Of a stretch of DNA of 64,000 nt, positions 1-60,870 are shown one piece after another (position 1 is the first letter of the stretch; every line of letters starts with the position of its first letter). Made by a program: the position numbers and the translations under genes. This stretch comes from Cyprinodon diabolis (lineage: Eukaryota > Chordata > Actinopteri > Cyprinodontiformes > Cyprinodontidae). The notes under the pieces were generated by a model that had not been told where the DNA came from, ran no database searches, and was given only the letters and a program-made list of their open reading frames with translations. The DNA is taken from positions 7,110,456 to 7,174,455 of the forward strand of contig CM060062.1 of NCBI GenBank assembly GCA_030533445.1. Reading direction: 5' to 3'.

Positions 1-598
1 CAGACCTTCCTTCGACGCCACAGTGTTGACCAAGTTTGGTTAGCGAACCTGAGCCTCTGTTTATCTTAAGAATCTTAGTTGCCTCTAGAGAGAAACTTGA
101 TTCTAACCTGCCTCTGTCTTCTTGCTCACAGAAATCCCGACTGAAGTCTGAAGCTCTGGATGAGCTTTGCCTGTAAACCTGCCTGCCTGCCCAAGAAAGC
201 CAAACCTGAAGATTTCAGTCTGGACTTCTCCTACTGCTCTCAAGGGAGAGCTGGAAACTCAAGTCAAGGTCTGAAAACTCACAAGCCAGAAGCTAGACGC
301 TGCTGCTGAGCACTCTGCTGAACCTACAGTCTCTGGACCCAACCGGTTCCCTCCCTCACAAAGGATCTGTAAGAACCTCTTCAATGTATATTCAGAATTA
401 ACTCACTCGACAAACCATCTGACTGCCTGGCTAATCAAACTATCCGTCTCTGCAGACATCAGTGATTCCAGTCCCGGACCTGTGCCAGAACCAGTTCATG
501 TTTTCTCTGTGAAACTCTTCAATAAACTCTGTTAAACTTTTACTCTGCTTCCAGTGGTGTTCTGCATGTGGGTTAAGTCTCTTAAGCCAATCATGACA
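1..598 (+). mobile_element. 3' part of an LTR, probably Ty3/Gypsy type
   Basis: The window opens inside repeat-like sequence. Near its end it has a polyadenylation signal (AATAAA in TTCAATAAACTCTG, about 520-533), then a short R/U5-like stretch with GTTCTGCATGTGGGTT, and it ends in ATGACA at about 598. This layout resembles fish Gypsy LTRs. The left end is outside the window, no internal region follows, and I could not define a TSD. It is therefore probably a solo LTR or an LTR end; the family call is from memory. Confidence 0.45.
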
Positions 599-3500
599 TT
601 TCCTTTCAGTAAAACTATTTGAAAGCAGCAGAGAAGTGTAAGTCATATAGCAGGGGTAACCAATTATAAACCAGCGAATAGAGAAAATCAACAACATGCA
701 TCATTTCATGGGCATTAAGCTGCCGTGCTTATGCAGAAGTTGGGCTGTTGTTGGACAGAAGGTCTGGACTTGTTAAAAATACTCTATGTCGGGGTAACCA
801 ACTAAATATCAGCGATTCTTCCAGCATTCCACACTTTTTCTTTTTTTCTTCATCTTCTCCTTTCCCATCACCCGGCTCACCATAAAAGTAGCTAGCAGCA
901 GCAACCCAGACTGACACAGCTCATTGGCTGGTGCTGGATGCTCTGAAGGGCTTTACCATGTTAACAGGAGAAGCATGCAGTTATTTATAAATATTTTAAA
1001 TCAGATTGGGTCCTGATTGGCCAGCAGGTGGGTCTGGATCTGGACCCTGGACCTCTCTCATATAGGAATAATGTTACATAAGCTGACATAAAGGAGGATA
1101 AGAGAACACTTTCGGACACTCCAGAGAGATTCTAAATAGCAGAATGGTCAAACATCCCAGTTGTGACAAGGGAAGACTAGCAGCTTTCTTGTTGGTAAAA
1201 TGGACTAGATTACTAACAATTCTACATATTTTTCCTGTTAAAATTCTAGCTAAAAAGGCTTTCCCCTATTGAATAAATGTAGGTAAAGGTTGCTTTTTTA
1301 AACAATTATTATATTTAACCGTTTTGGTATTTCTGCTTCCATCTCCTTGAACTCAAAATTAAATGTATGAACTAAAGTTCTTGCCGATGTTAATACCGGT
1401 GGCCAGGAAGGATCTTATGAAGTGGTTTGCCCTGCACAGGATACAGAAGATCAGACTTTTTAAATATGTCACAGAAAAATACTGATAGACTTTATTTTCA
1501 TCCGCTTTATTTAGTGACTTACCTATTTTAGTCAAGTAGTTGTTTGTTAACTAAGGTGTGTTAATAAAGTTTCCCTTTGGAGGCCTAAAATAAATGTTTC
1601 TCTGGTTATGTGGACAGATGTTTCAGTGGCTTAGGGATATTTATACTGATTTAAATGTGTAGTACGCAGAATATTTCAAGAATAATTTCATGCATTTTGG
1701 ACACATGAGAGTAAAGTGTTCAGCTACATGTTACTTGGCTTTGTAGATTTGAATTAATTTTCTGCTGCCATTTTTTCTCACGGCAAACTTTCAGTATGAT
1801 TACTGTGCCCTCTTTTATACATGAGACATGAGCGCTTTATATGTGTTTTGATTTTGAATTAAACACAGTGGAGTTCAGGCTATTAATGACTGAAACACCC
1901 TATCATAAAATGGTACAGTAGTCTTTTAGTTTAGCATCAATTTAAAACCTTTAAATCAGACACAGGCCCTATTCTCTCCTGGCACAACCCTACTTATTTA
2001 CTGCACCCAACTGTCAGAATTATTTTTGAGTACTTGTAATTGTTATGGCATGAGGTTGAAAAAGTTTCCCAGCATGAATTGCTGATAAGTCAAGCCAGAG
2101 TTGAAAATACCTCATAGGAAAATTATTTTTTCTGTAGCTTTTTTTGTTCTCATTTTACTCTCTGTTCCTGTCTTCACTCATCTTACATTTTAAAAATAAT
2201 AATGAAGAAGCACTCAGCCTTGGCCCCCTTATGCCTTGGTGTCTTTGAAATTATCCTCTCTCACTTTGCTTCACTCGCTCCCATTATGCTTCTGCTTCTC
2301 CTTCCCCTATGGCTGCTCTTAGGGTGTACACGTGTTTTTTTTTTAGGTGATAGCTATGTGTTTTTGTCCAATTTCTTCTCCTCTTTGACAGATTAGTCAC
2401 CTTGTACTTTTTCTGCATTCTTTTAGATCTAAGGCTTTGAATGCAGTGCCAATTAAATTGGATCAAAACAAAAGAAATAAAGCAAAAAAACCAACATAAT
2501 CGTGATTTAGCCTTGAACACTTGGTAGAAAATAAATACACCTTTATATATTTATATGTTTCATGCATATTAGTGCACACCTTTATTTTGTTGTATTGTAC
2601 TTTATTTTGTATGAGTCATTTAGCTTAGAAAAATGTGCCCCACCAGTGTTGATATGTTGCACATAAGCAATGGTAACATATTTGCAAATTCTCAAATATA
2701 TTTACATCTAAGTCTTTTACTTCATCAGATGGACGTTTTTCTTTGATTTATTTTTTTTTTATTTAAGCAAAAAGCTGTTGTACTTAATCAGAAATACATG
2801 TTTGGGATTAATGCTCTACAATCAGATGCTCATCGGAAATTCAAATCTGGTTAGATTATCTTAGCATAATGCTAATTATTTGCTTTATCTACCATTTTTT
2901 AACACTGAAATCCCCCTTTAGTTTGCAGGGCTTTTTAATACAAAAGTGTTTAAAAATAAATGCCTTTGAATCAGTGACAGCACTGCTATAAATCTTTTTT
3001 CAGGCCATTTCCTTTGTGAAAGGTACAGAACAGTATGTACTTTCCATGCTCATCCATCGGGGGCTCAAGGAAGTAGGGTTTAGGCTGCTTGTTTGCTGTT
3101 AAATTAAGGTGAAGCAGTATGATAAGTACACTGGTTAGCAAAAATACCTAAAACACTTTAATCCTTTTTTATTTGTTCTTGTTATTACTTTTTTACTTGA
3201 GTGGTTGAGTCATAAACAACACAAAATAGGGTATGATTGTGACATGGAAAAGCATATAATACAAATTTAAATACTTTATATATATATTTCTGAAAAGTTT
3301 GGTCATCCTTCCTGGATGTATTAAAAGTATTTTTTGTGTAGCTCTGTGAGCTTTACTCATCTTGAGCCAACAAAAACTGTAATTTACAGAGCAATTAGAA
3401 GCAAAGTCAGATAGTGTAATGACTGTTGATAAACAATGTTAATAGGGGGGATTTTTAGGATCAGACTTATAGGGATGCTCAGCCCCAAGCAGGAAGGTGG

Positions 3501-4503
3501 TGGGGGCTTTTTTCAGAACAAAGGTAAAACAATTTTAAGCGATATTGAAAAGTCTGTTAGACTTAAACTTTAAGAAAGAATTTTCAAATGACAGATGGTC
3601 CAGCAAAAACTCATGCTAACGCATTCTTTGCATCTGCTGATGTGTATCTGTCAGGACATATTTGGGATTGGATTGATTTAGCTCTTTCTTCTTTTTTTTT
3701 CTTACAAAAGAGACCAAAACAGGAATTTAGAATTGTAATGATTATCAACACTAGAGGAATTTTTAGTTGTGTCTAAAGCGACTGGAAATAGACCTACTGC
3801 ATGAAAAAATGGGGGAAAAAAGTGCATATCAGCATATGTTAAAATAGCCCAGAACCATTCGAAAGATTATGGAAGCATCTCTTGATATTGGCCAGGAGGT
3901 TAAAGCTTAAACACCAAGGGGTCCTTTAAATGGACTAATTCCAGAGCAAATCTGAAATTGTGTAGCCTGAAGAAAATAAAGTGAATTTAAAGCAAACGTA
4001 ATCTAAACCCCAAAGAAGTTGAAAGCTGTATGTCACACCCATAATATTACTCCTAAAACATAAAGTTTAAGAAGCGATTCTAAAAAAATAAAACACCAAA
4101 AAATGTATATGCATCTTTTGACTTTGACAGGAGTTAAGCTTTCTGATATTTCTAGTGTTGTAACATAGAAAATAATGACCTAAAGTGTTTAATCTGATTA
4201 ATACCACACTGTGAATAAAAAAGCATTTTAAACAAGATATATTTCTCTCTGTATTAAACTGTACGCTGTGTGTGGTTATTGCCTAATTTCCACTTGTAGT
4301 CCAGTTATAGTATTGGCTTGCCAATAACAGAGTAAGTGTGTGTCCCAGTGTGAGTTTTTCTGGGAAACAAGTAACTGCATGCAGGGCTGTCTGTTGGCAA
4401 AATAATAGCTTTTAGCTATAAATGGCATCTGTTTTCTACTTTTAAAATTCATGCAGAAAAACAGTTACCACATCTTTCGGCCTCTTTCTCTTTATGCTCT
4501 CAG
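599..4503. other. Intronic sequence with no recognised gene
   Basis: This AT-rich stretch precedes the first visible cpne9 exon. I searched for copine N-terminal peptides (C2A, FGRTEVIDNTLNP, DFLGQAF types) and found none. A 29-bp imperfect repeat occurs at about 650-678 and 788-817 (GGGGTAACCAA followed by AGCGA). Open frames at 2202-2396, 2284-2520 and 3588-3776 show no family features and are treated as chance. Confidence 0.5.
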
Positions 4504-52723
<48,220 letters not shown>

Positions 52724-54490
52724 CCGGCATACCCCGTCACATATCCCTTTGTGTCTCCCTTTTTCGCCTTCCTAGACTTCTTGTCGCTACCTTATCTTAC
52801 ATTTATTTGACACTTCAAAAAGAAGGGAGGATCAAGCATCTGCTTGCCCTTCTTGCTCTCTTATCCACAACAAGTCTAAACAGGCACACCCCATCTGCAC
52901 AGCAGTCGCTCATCCTTGGCCCACCTGCTGCTGTAACTCATCTGCTCTTCTTCCTCTTATTAGTTTTCAATTACATTACTAAAGAGCAGTGAGACTGAAC
53001 CCTGACTGCAACCTTCTGGAATTGACATTCAGAACTGGATGTCTAGTATTTACCTCAACATTCCTATCATTGGGTCTTTATCGGACACCCCTAATGCAGA
53101 AGGTTCCACAATTATCTACAAACTGTTTTGACATTTCTTATTCTGTCCAATTAGGAGCAAAATTTGCTATTTAATTGAAGCTAAATCAATTCTAGGCCCT
53201 TGATGAGCTATAACATGTCCCTATAACAGCCTCTGGCCAAAGGAGTTTTAACCCTATTTCACTCTAGTTGTCTCTCACATCTCAGAGTGATTTATTCTCC
53301 TGAGCAATTAGACTGGGGCAGACTAAATTGCTCATGTGAAGGTTGCAGACGAGCACTGGCAGATCCAGGGTGAGGGTCCAATGTTGCATCAGAAGTAGAC
53401 ACACATATTACACTTACATTCACACCAACGCTCACGAACATGCATGACTCTGTCTGCGACACCACACCCACCTTCTCTTTGCCCAGCGTGGGCTGATGCT
53501 GGGTGCATATTCCACCCCTGCTGCGAGAGAAATGCCAGTCTCTCCAGCTGTCCTGCAGAGAGGTGGGGGAAAGGAAGGGGGTTAGGAAGAAGGAAGGATA
53601 GAAGGAAAGAAAGAAAGAAAAGAGCCAGAGGGAGGGAATGATGGTAGAGGGAAGAAAAGAGGAACAAGGGTAAGGAGAGGAGACAAGACATAAATATGCT
53701 CAAGGACTTAACAAGGTAGAAAAAACAAACAAAAAAAATTTGAAATTTGCTTAGTTTGATGCCAGAAAAGAAGGAAAACCATAGAACCCAGATAAAGGCT
53801 GCATATCAGTGATGTCCCTACATTAGTGTTTAAAAAGTATGCATATTTAGATCAAATTAATGCTAATCTAGGATCAATGCACATTCTATGAAAAGCAATA
53901 CGACTGACTCCTAGCATAGTGTTTGCCTTATGCATGTACCGTACGCTCCTGTTATTACTTTACATTTTACTTGCAGAATGAAACTGCTTACAAAGTGGGG
54001 AAAGGCTGCCACCTAGTGCTCACTCTTTGTATAGCTGGACATCTATATTATGCATGACTACTGTACAGCTCTAAACCATCTGAAAGATATGAGTGCATGA
54101 ACACATCCAGACAAATTTCAATTGTGAAAACGACCCAGAACTGAGTAGAATTTACAGACCTAGAAATGCAAAGTCTGTGTAAAATCCGTCAATTTCATGT
54201 CTTACTATGGCGGTTTGAAGCAGTGTTCAATGTGGGCTTTGTAAATATATGTGGGTTTTTTTTATCATTTGTCATTATTATTCTTTTGCATGTTGGGGAA
54301 AAATGCATAACCCTTACTCTCCCCCACACCTGACAAAAAAAACAAAACAATTATTTGTTTATGCATTTTTTTTCTGTCTTTGTAAGTTTTCATGTGTGGG
54401 TTTCATAGCTGACTCTTTTGCTCTGTGTTTTGCAGAACCTTGTAAACTTTATTTTTTTTATATGAAGGGTCATGAAAATTAAAAAGTGAT
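52724..54490 (+). other. Probable cpne9 3' UTR and flanking sequence
   Basis: The sequence after the stop has no recognisable coding content. It includes a purine-rich stretch (about 53560-53660, GGAAGG/GAAAGAAAG type). No strong AATAAA is seen close to the stop. An ATTAAA at 54478-54483 is a possible polyadenylation signal, so the UTR length is a guess. Open frames such as the one on the minus strand at 53389-53703 are low-complexity artefacts. Confidence 0.3.
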
Positions 54491-56066
54491 GATTCTACTA
54501 AACACTAAAGGGGTGATTAAGGCACTGCTGAGATTTCTGTCTATTTGACTGTATACATTTTAAAGAATTTAAGATTGTGGCATTTATTTATATAATATAT
54601 TATGTATATGATAACTAATGTTTTAACTTGTTTTCTTAAATTAGACGTCTGTAAATCTTCTGCACCTATTCTTCAGATGACATAACCAGTCTGCTGCAGA
54701 TCGATTCACTCATCTTGAAGTGTTTACTAATGTATCACCTTGCAGTATTAAACTTTTATTGGGACTTTATGTAATGGACCAACAACAACAAATATCAAGG
54801 AGTTCTGAGTTAAGGAATCATTTTCTGAATTTCAAAAATGAATCATAAAAGTGTGGCATGCATTTGTAATCAAACACCTAAGTCCATACTGAACTATGTA
54901 GAAACATCTTTGACTAAAACTACAGCTGTGAATGTTTCTCAGTCCGATGCCTCTGTGTGAAGTGGGTTTGGTACGTTCAGGTGTTTTATTAGTTTTCTTT
55001 CGTAGATACACTCAAAATTGTTCTTTTCTGTGTAGTAAATCTTTTCTATACTTCTGCTTTTCCCTGATTTATCAAACTTCAAATAATACATATGAAGAGG
55101 ATCATCTTGCCACAATAGTTTAAAGGCCAGATTTTTTAAGCACATGGCAAATCATTGTTCTGATTAAATATTTTCCCACCCAGCTTTAACTTTCCTACCC
55201 TGACTGCCTGATTAGATGCACATCTAAGTCTTTATACGTTTTTCAGTTGTGCTATGATCTCTCCATATTCAGATGATGTATTGAACAAACCTTTGTGAGA
55301 CGTTCAGACATGGAATAGTTCTTCATAACTTAACCACTCCACATGTTCTCACTGACCCATCAGCTCAATTTCCCTTTTGTTCTTCATTATTCTCTGATGT
55401 TACAACCTCAGAGGCCTTCTTCCGACCGCTGGATTTATACTGAGATTGAATTACACCGAGGGGAACTCTAATTGTCACCAGTAGGGGACGTCTAAAGGCT
55501 GTTTTTAGTGTTATCAGAGGAAAGGACAGTGAGTACAAATGCTTACCACACTTTTAAGAAGTTACATAATTTTCCTTCCTCCTCACTACTTGTATTTGTC
55601 CTATAAAACTTAATTGAAGTGTGCAGTAAAAATACCAGGGGTAAGAATATTTTCTGTATAATGTATGTTGAATTATTTTGAAGAATGTCCGATAAGACGA
55701 ATGTAGAGATTAGGAAAAACTGTTTTGAATTTCTTGCTGTGTTTTGTTATCAAATTTGTGCGTATTGTTATTTCCTAAAGTTGACCAAAATATAAAATAT
55801 AAGCTGATTATGTTATGTTGTACTTGTTAACTTTATTACACTGCACTAAAAGATTTTATGTGGATTTCAGATTAAAGAGCATATATACATAAAAGAGACA
55901 TTTCTGGCTCATGCCTTTTTTTTATAATTGCATGTTTTGACTCACCATTTTAAGCATATAGAGATTGGAGGACCATAAAGAGAAGCTGGTTGGCTACACA
56001 GTTTTGCTCCAGAAAATGATAACCTTAAGACGGTATCTGTAAAAAAGGCTAATGGCCCCTGGGCTT
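54491..56066. other. Downstream intergenic sequence, nothing recognised
   Basis: AT-rich sequence without element ends, RNA genes or credible frames. Confidence 0.35.
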
Positions 56067-56360
56067 CCATCCATCCATTTTCTCCTACTTATTTTGTGGC
56101 TGGTGCCTATATCCAGCAGTCTACGGGCAAGAGGCGGGGTCCACCCTGGACAGGTCGCCAGTCTGTCACAGGGTAGCAAAGAGACACATACAACCATGCA
56201 CGCACACATACGTACACCAAAGGGGGATTTAGAGATGCCAATAAACCTAAAAGTCATGTTTTTGGACTGTAGGAGGAACCTGAAGTACCTGGAGAGAACC
56301 CACACATGCACATTGAGAACATGCAAACTCCATGCAGAAAGAGCCAGAAACTTCTTGCTG
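56067..56360 (-). mobile_element. tRNA-derived SINE with (GATG)n tail, longest copy here
   Basis: From left: CCATCCATCC, TGGTGCCTATATCCAGCAGT, CCACCCTGGACAGGTCGCCA, GATTTAGAGATGCCAATAAA, CATGTTTTTGGACTGTAGGA, GAACATGCAAACTCCATGCA. Read on the minus strand this is a SINE body ending in the GATG tail. The tRNA-like head (with a B box in the family, from memory) is degraded here around 56340-56360. Confidence 0.8.
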
Positions 56361-56439
56361 AAAAATTTGTCATTAGACACATTTCTGGTGGAATCTTTAT
56401 TCTCGTCAAGTCAGTGTCCATCAGGTTTATCCTCTAAAC

Positions 56440-56854
56440 CAGGGATCTTTAACGTTTTCCAGGCCAAGGACCCCCAAACTGATGGCGAGATGGAGCGGGG
56501 ACCCCCTAATTATATATATTGTATAAAATTGTGTTATATCAAACTGGTCCTATAGTCACTTTATTAAAGATGGAGTAATTTCACGCTGGGATTATTAAAG
56601 TATTTCTGATTCTGATTCCTGGTTGATGGGACAGGTGTTGTCAATGAAACTGTGTCCAGCTTGAAAGAGCTCCTGTGTGTCACTAATGTGTGCATTGATG
56701 ACTGAAAGACATCTTCTGCCTCCATTTATCTGCTTACTACAGTGTGTTGAATTCATGTTAATGTGTATTAAAAGAAATTTCAATTAGTGGAAAAAATTGC
56801 AGGGAGGAATATAAAAAAAAGACATATCAACCAAAGGTTTGTTGAAGACCTCTG
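56440..56854. mobile_element. hAT MITE with 8-bp TSD
   Basis: The left end CAGGGATCTTTAAC pairs with the right end GTTGAAGACCTCTG. CTCTAAAC lies directly outside both (56432-56439 and 56855-56862). The 415-bp interior is noncoding. Part of it (GGGATTATTAAAGTATTTCT, near 56587) resembles a LINE/SINE tail and may be a nested insertion. Confidence 0.9.
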
Positions 56855-56862
56855 CTCTAAAC

Positions 56863-58460
56863 TGTTTATCCTTTTGCACTTCCATCATGAAAGGTAAGAA
56901 GCCTTTTAACATTTCATTTTCCTCTGGGATGATTAAGTATTTTTAAATTGAAGTTCATTGTGGAGGATGTCTGGGTTGTTTGTCTGCATGAGAGAACAGA
57001 AGATGTATTCATTTTGAGATATTTCTACCAGACTATTCATCCTTTCAAAACATGCCTGCCGCTTGATTAAAGGGACAATAAATAGAAGATATGAGGTGCA
57101 GAGTTCTTTACAGAGCTCCTGTTCCTCTTCTGTGTGCAATCTGTTGGGTTTTTAAATCCATCTAAAGATATATTACGATGTGCCAGGTAATGTTTATAAA
57201 TGCTTCTAATCTCAGCTGGTCCAAATACCTGATTACAATGCCCCTGCATTTTCTTGTTGTTTTGTTTATCTTTTGCCTAAAAGGAATCCCATATCTGACA
57301 GAGAGCGCTGATACTATTAGGAGTTTTTAAACCTTCTTCAGCCAGATTTTGATAAGGAGATATTTTCATAAAAACATAAAGCTTTACCTTCATGTATCAA
57401 TGCCAGCAAGACCTACTACCTTTCTCTACTGGATACATACTCTATGTGCGCCATCCATCTCTGTGACACCTCTAGTCATTAAGTTGTGTGACTATTTCTT
57501 TTGTGCTTTCATTAGTATTCATGTTGATCACCCTCTGGGCTGCTGATGGACAGGTTGACATATAAGGTCTGCCAGGAGTCCCCATGGAGTTTGATGTTAA
57601 TGCTGTGATCTATGCTGACAGTAGGAATTAAGTGGCAGCCTGCCGTGTTGAACTGAACATTGGTCGAAATCAAATAATAAGTTTCCATGAGATGAAACAA
57701 ATACAGTAGAAGCGTAAAGCTGCAAGAAGTAGATGTTCTAAAGGCGGATTTTGACCTGGGCTGAGCTGCTCAAAGCAATGAGCAGAGACCAGGATAACAG
57801 CGCGGAGGTGGGGTGGCTGAGGGCAATAATCTAATCTATTTCATCAAAAAGCATGTTTTATTTTTTTCTTTGTGTAAAGGGATCTTAGTTCCAGTGTTTG
57901 TAGGTTTGAGTCTGTGTTTTTTTTGCTTATTTTTTGTTTGATATTGAAGACATCTGCTGGTATGCTTTCTTCACATCTGCCATTGATCTTTATCACATGC
58001 AGTATATGAGGAGCTGGCATCCAGTTTCTCATTGCTGGGCAATTGAACCATGGTCCAACACACCTGAACCAAGCAGTTACCGTAGACGACTAAGAGACTG
58101 TCGATATCGACAGCATACTGAGGAGGTAATTCAATCGTTTGATTCAGGTATGTTGGACCAAGGAAACATCTTGAAGTTGCAGCATTCCAGCTCTTGAGAT
58201 CTGGGGTTTCCCATGTCTGACTTAAATGAAACATTACCTGAGTTTTTGGGGTGTTTTTTTTTCCAAGGCTGCCTGCTAAATATATGAGTTTCTCAACAAT
58301 GTTCAATAAGATCTCTCTCCATCAAGACCCCAAAACCCTTCCAAAGTCCTCTGGATAAAAAACAGAACACACCGAATCCGATTTGGAATCCGATCAGACA
58401 AAAAATCGGGTCAGACAAGGTCCTGGCGTTTAGCGCGCTGGAGGGAAACTCGACTCTACA
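56863..58460. other. Intergenic sequence, nothing firmly recognised
   Basis: Noncoding. Around 58366-58445 there is a diverged extra copy of the left end of the next element (ACACACCGAATCCGAT). Confidence 0.35.
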
Positions 58461-59252
58461 GGCCAGAACACACCGGATCCGATATTGCATCTGATCTGAT
58501 CAGACAGAAAAATTTTTTGGACGAGCTCGTGGCATTTAGCTCTCATTAAAAGTAAAAGGGGATGATCATACCTGACATGATTTTCTACAAGGGGGCTTGT
58601 GTAAATCCGGCTAAGATAGACCCCAGGTCTGTTTTAGCTGGCCTGCGCTGTAATTCAGCAGCAATTTCATAGGTCGGACAGGAAGAGGAACACGTTTACA
58701 AAGTAAAACACATCCGCTTTGGGGAAACATACAAAACATAATCTGTTAATCAAATGGGGAAAGAGTCTGGTGTCGCACAGAGCATACACGGCAAGCGAGA
58801 CAAACTCCGGCAAAAACAGGAGGGAACGAAAATGCAGTTTATCAATCTCCTCGAGAAAAAAACCAAAAAAAAACTTCAGGAGCACAGAAAACAGATATAG
58901 TAAAATATTGATCCATTTTGAGCCTCAAAAAAAACAAAATAATGTTTTTCTTCTCTTAATACGTAGATCTCATTATGTTTTTAACAGGCATATGAACATT
59001 CTCAGTCTGTTCTGGTTTGAGATGCTGCAAAATCTCATTGAGTGGGGCTTTGATTTCTAGAATGTGCCCGTGTTTTAAAAAAAATATGTATAACTTTTCA
59101 TAATCTGTCCAAGTCAATGTGGGAAATTGTTTTAATTTGTGCATAGCACAGACAGAAGTGTAAAGTCTGTGCAGGTCTTAACACCCTGCAGTGGGACATG
59201 GAAAAATTGGATCCCAGATTAAAAACTCGTACCCAACCAGTGTGTTCTGGCC
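58461..59252. mobile_element. DNA element with GGCCAGAACACACC ends
   Basis: GGCCAGAACACACCGG on the left pairs with CCAGTGTGTTCTGGCC on the right, an inverted repeat with one or two mismatches, 792 bp apart. A related left end lies about 95 bp outside (58366). The interior is AT-rich. No convincing TSD, so the superfamily is open. The frame at 58719-59060 has no known domain. Confidence 0.6.
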
Positions 59253-60199
59253 TTAAAACCACCTCACTGGCTTTCTCTTTGCTCCATATGTCCTCCATAT
59301 GGCTGTCAGTTCTACCTGTCCACCCACCAATATACCCAATATACTGAAAGTTTCCTTCAAAACTCACTTTATGATTCCACTAACTTCTCCTGCCTTCCAT
59401 GCTGTAACCGATAAGACCTTTTTACCTTCTGATACCTGCTCACATTGCTTCTTGTTATTATTCACATCCAAATCTCCTCCTCAGTTTCCTGCACCCTAGA
59501 ACCGCCAGGAGGATTCCAATGCAGAACGGAAAGGTTGTAATTCTTCCATGCTTTCCGAGAGTTTCTGCATGTGGGTAAGGAACTTTAACCCACATGCCAA
59601 TATGGGATAAACACAGCCTGGTTTTGAAGGCGGTTTGTTAGAGAACATTAGAAAAATAATCACACAATGAATAGACCTCAGTGTAGGACCCCAGCAGACA
59701 TGTCAGATCGTTGAGTAGTTCCTCATCTGAAGTTGGAGAGAGAGTGGTAGAACTGCAAAATGGCAAGGGAACAGGCGTCCAACTAAACTGACTTTCCAGG
59801 TATGAAGAACATTAATCAGAAGCTTCAAAGAGGCTCTTAACTGCTCCCTCAACAAGAACGACACATTTTAATGGAATAGTGCCTGAAAGCCTTTGCTGAG
59901 GGAAAGCACAAACTCCTGTTTGCCACAGTCTATGTGGAATCAGTAAAGGGCTTAAAAAAGGTCCCACAGTGGGGAAATATTTTCTTCAGTGTTTAGCTCA
60001 TCACTTTGGCAGCAGTGATCTGACACACTGAGTAGAGATCAGGGAGAAATCTGAGGTTAAGGGTCTTTCGAACTTTCAAACCTGAATGAGTTTAATGAAT
60101 GAATTGAATTTTAAAGTGTCTTCAGGACACAAATGCCTCTAAGCACTGTATGCCACTACTCCCACTAAAAGAGGTGAAAGGTGTAGAGGAGGACCATCA
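59253..60199. other. Intergenic sequence, nothing recognised
   Basis: No element ends or credible frames seen. Confidence 0.3.
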
Positions 60200-60870
60200 A
60201 AATAAGTGGTCATCCTAATTGTCAATCATTCTGGTGATATGTTTACATAAGGCCGTCCTACATGCTTGTCCCCAGGCAGCTATCTTTTTCTGCACATGCG
60301 CACTTTCATGTGTGGTGAACTACAGTTTCAGCCAGTCATTGAAGCTCACCTTTCTCATCGAGTTTCTTTTAAAATGGCAGCGGGTCGTAAGAGAAAAGGT
60401 GTCTACGAAATGTATGAGAAGAAGGGAAAGGCTTCAGAAGAGAGAAACAAGACCAGAGTGTTTTTGGGAGATTCTTTCATGCCATCCCTTACACACAGGT
60501 TGAGCTTCCCCCTGATGCCTCGGTTGCAAAGTTTCTACTCGACAGGTATAGTTTGGCATGCTATTTGGAGAAATCCATTTGACATCACAGCTAATAAAAA
60601 TGATCTACCTCTATATCGTAACTTTCCAGGGAAGATGAGTTTTTTAATTTTGTAATTTGCATCATAGTAGTTATACAGAGGCCACAGATCCTTATTTACC
60701 TCGCAAACATGTCTGTATTTCCACTGCAAAACACACACACACAAGCATGTCATGGTTTTCTTCTTGTACTAGTAGTCTTACTTTAATGGAAAAAAACTTT
60801 TTATTTATAAATATGGGTGAGATGAGATTCTTTCAAAAATTCGTAAAAATCCTCCCGTGTACCTTTCTAA
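60200..60870 (+). mobile_element. Element copy B, with a short basic reading frame
   Basis: It shares its first 200 bp and a block near 60840 with 37695-38115. It probably represents the 5' part of a multi-exon DNA transposon: leader, first coding exon and intron. The ends are not resolved. The two copies differ by many substitutions and indels, so both are old. Confidence 0.55.
60374..60655 (+). pseudogene. Frame MAAGRKRKGVY..., likely first exon of a transposon gene
   Basis: From ATG 60374: MAAGRKRKGVYEMYEKKGKA then SEERNKTRVFLGDSF. After about 60485 the neighbouring frame gives ELPPDASVAKFLLDRY, which reads like the continuation, followed by a possible donor AGGTATAG. A frameshift near 60490 would separate the two. 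From memory, similar basic N-termini occur in uncharacterised fish transposon-linked proteins, but I cannot name the family. An in-frame upstream ATG at 60266 is probably not used, because the copy-A homology points to 60374. Confidence 0.45.

Noticed and set aside
650..817. 29-bp imperfect direct repeat as a possible TSD or regulatory pair
   Set aside because: Mismatched and without element ends; too weak to interpret.
1..4503. Upstream cpne9 exons for C2A
   Set aside because: No peptide resembling the copine N-terminus or C2A core was found in any frame, so they are taken to lie outside the window.
53389..53703. 104-residue minus-strand frame rich in L, F and S
   Set aside because: It is a translation of the purine-rich tract in the presumed 3' UTR of cpne9.
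57934..58197. 87-residue frame (MFDIEDICWYAFF...)
   Set aside because: No recognisable domain, no conserved splice-bounded pattern, and it lies in repeat-like sequence.
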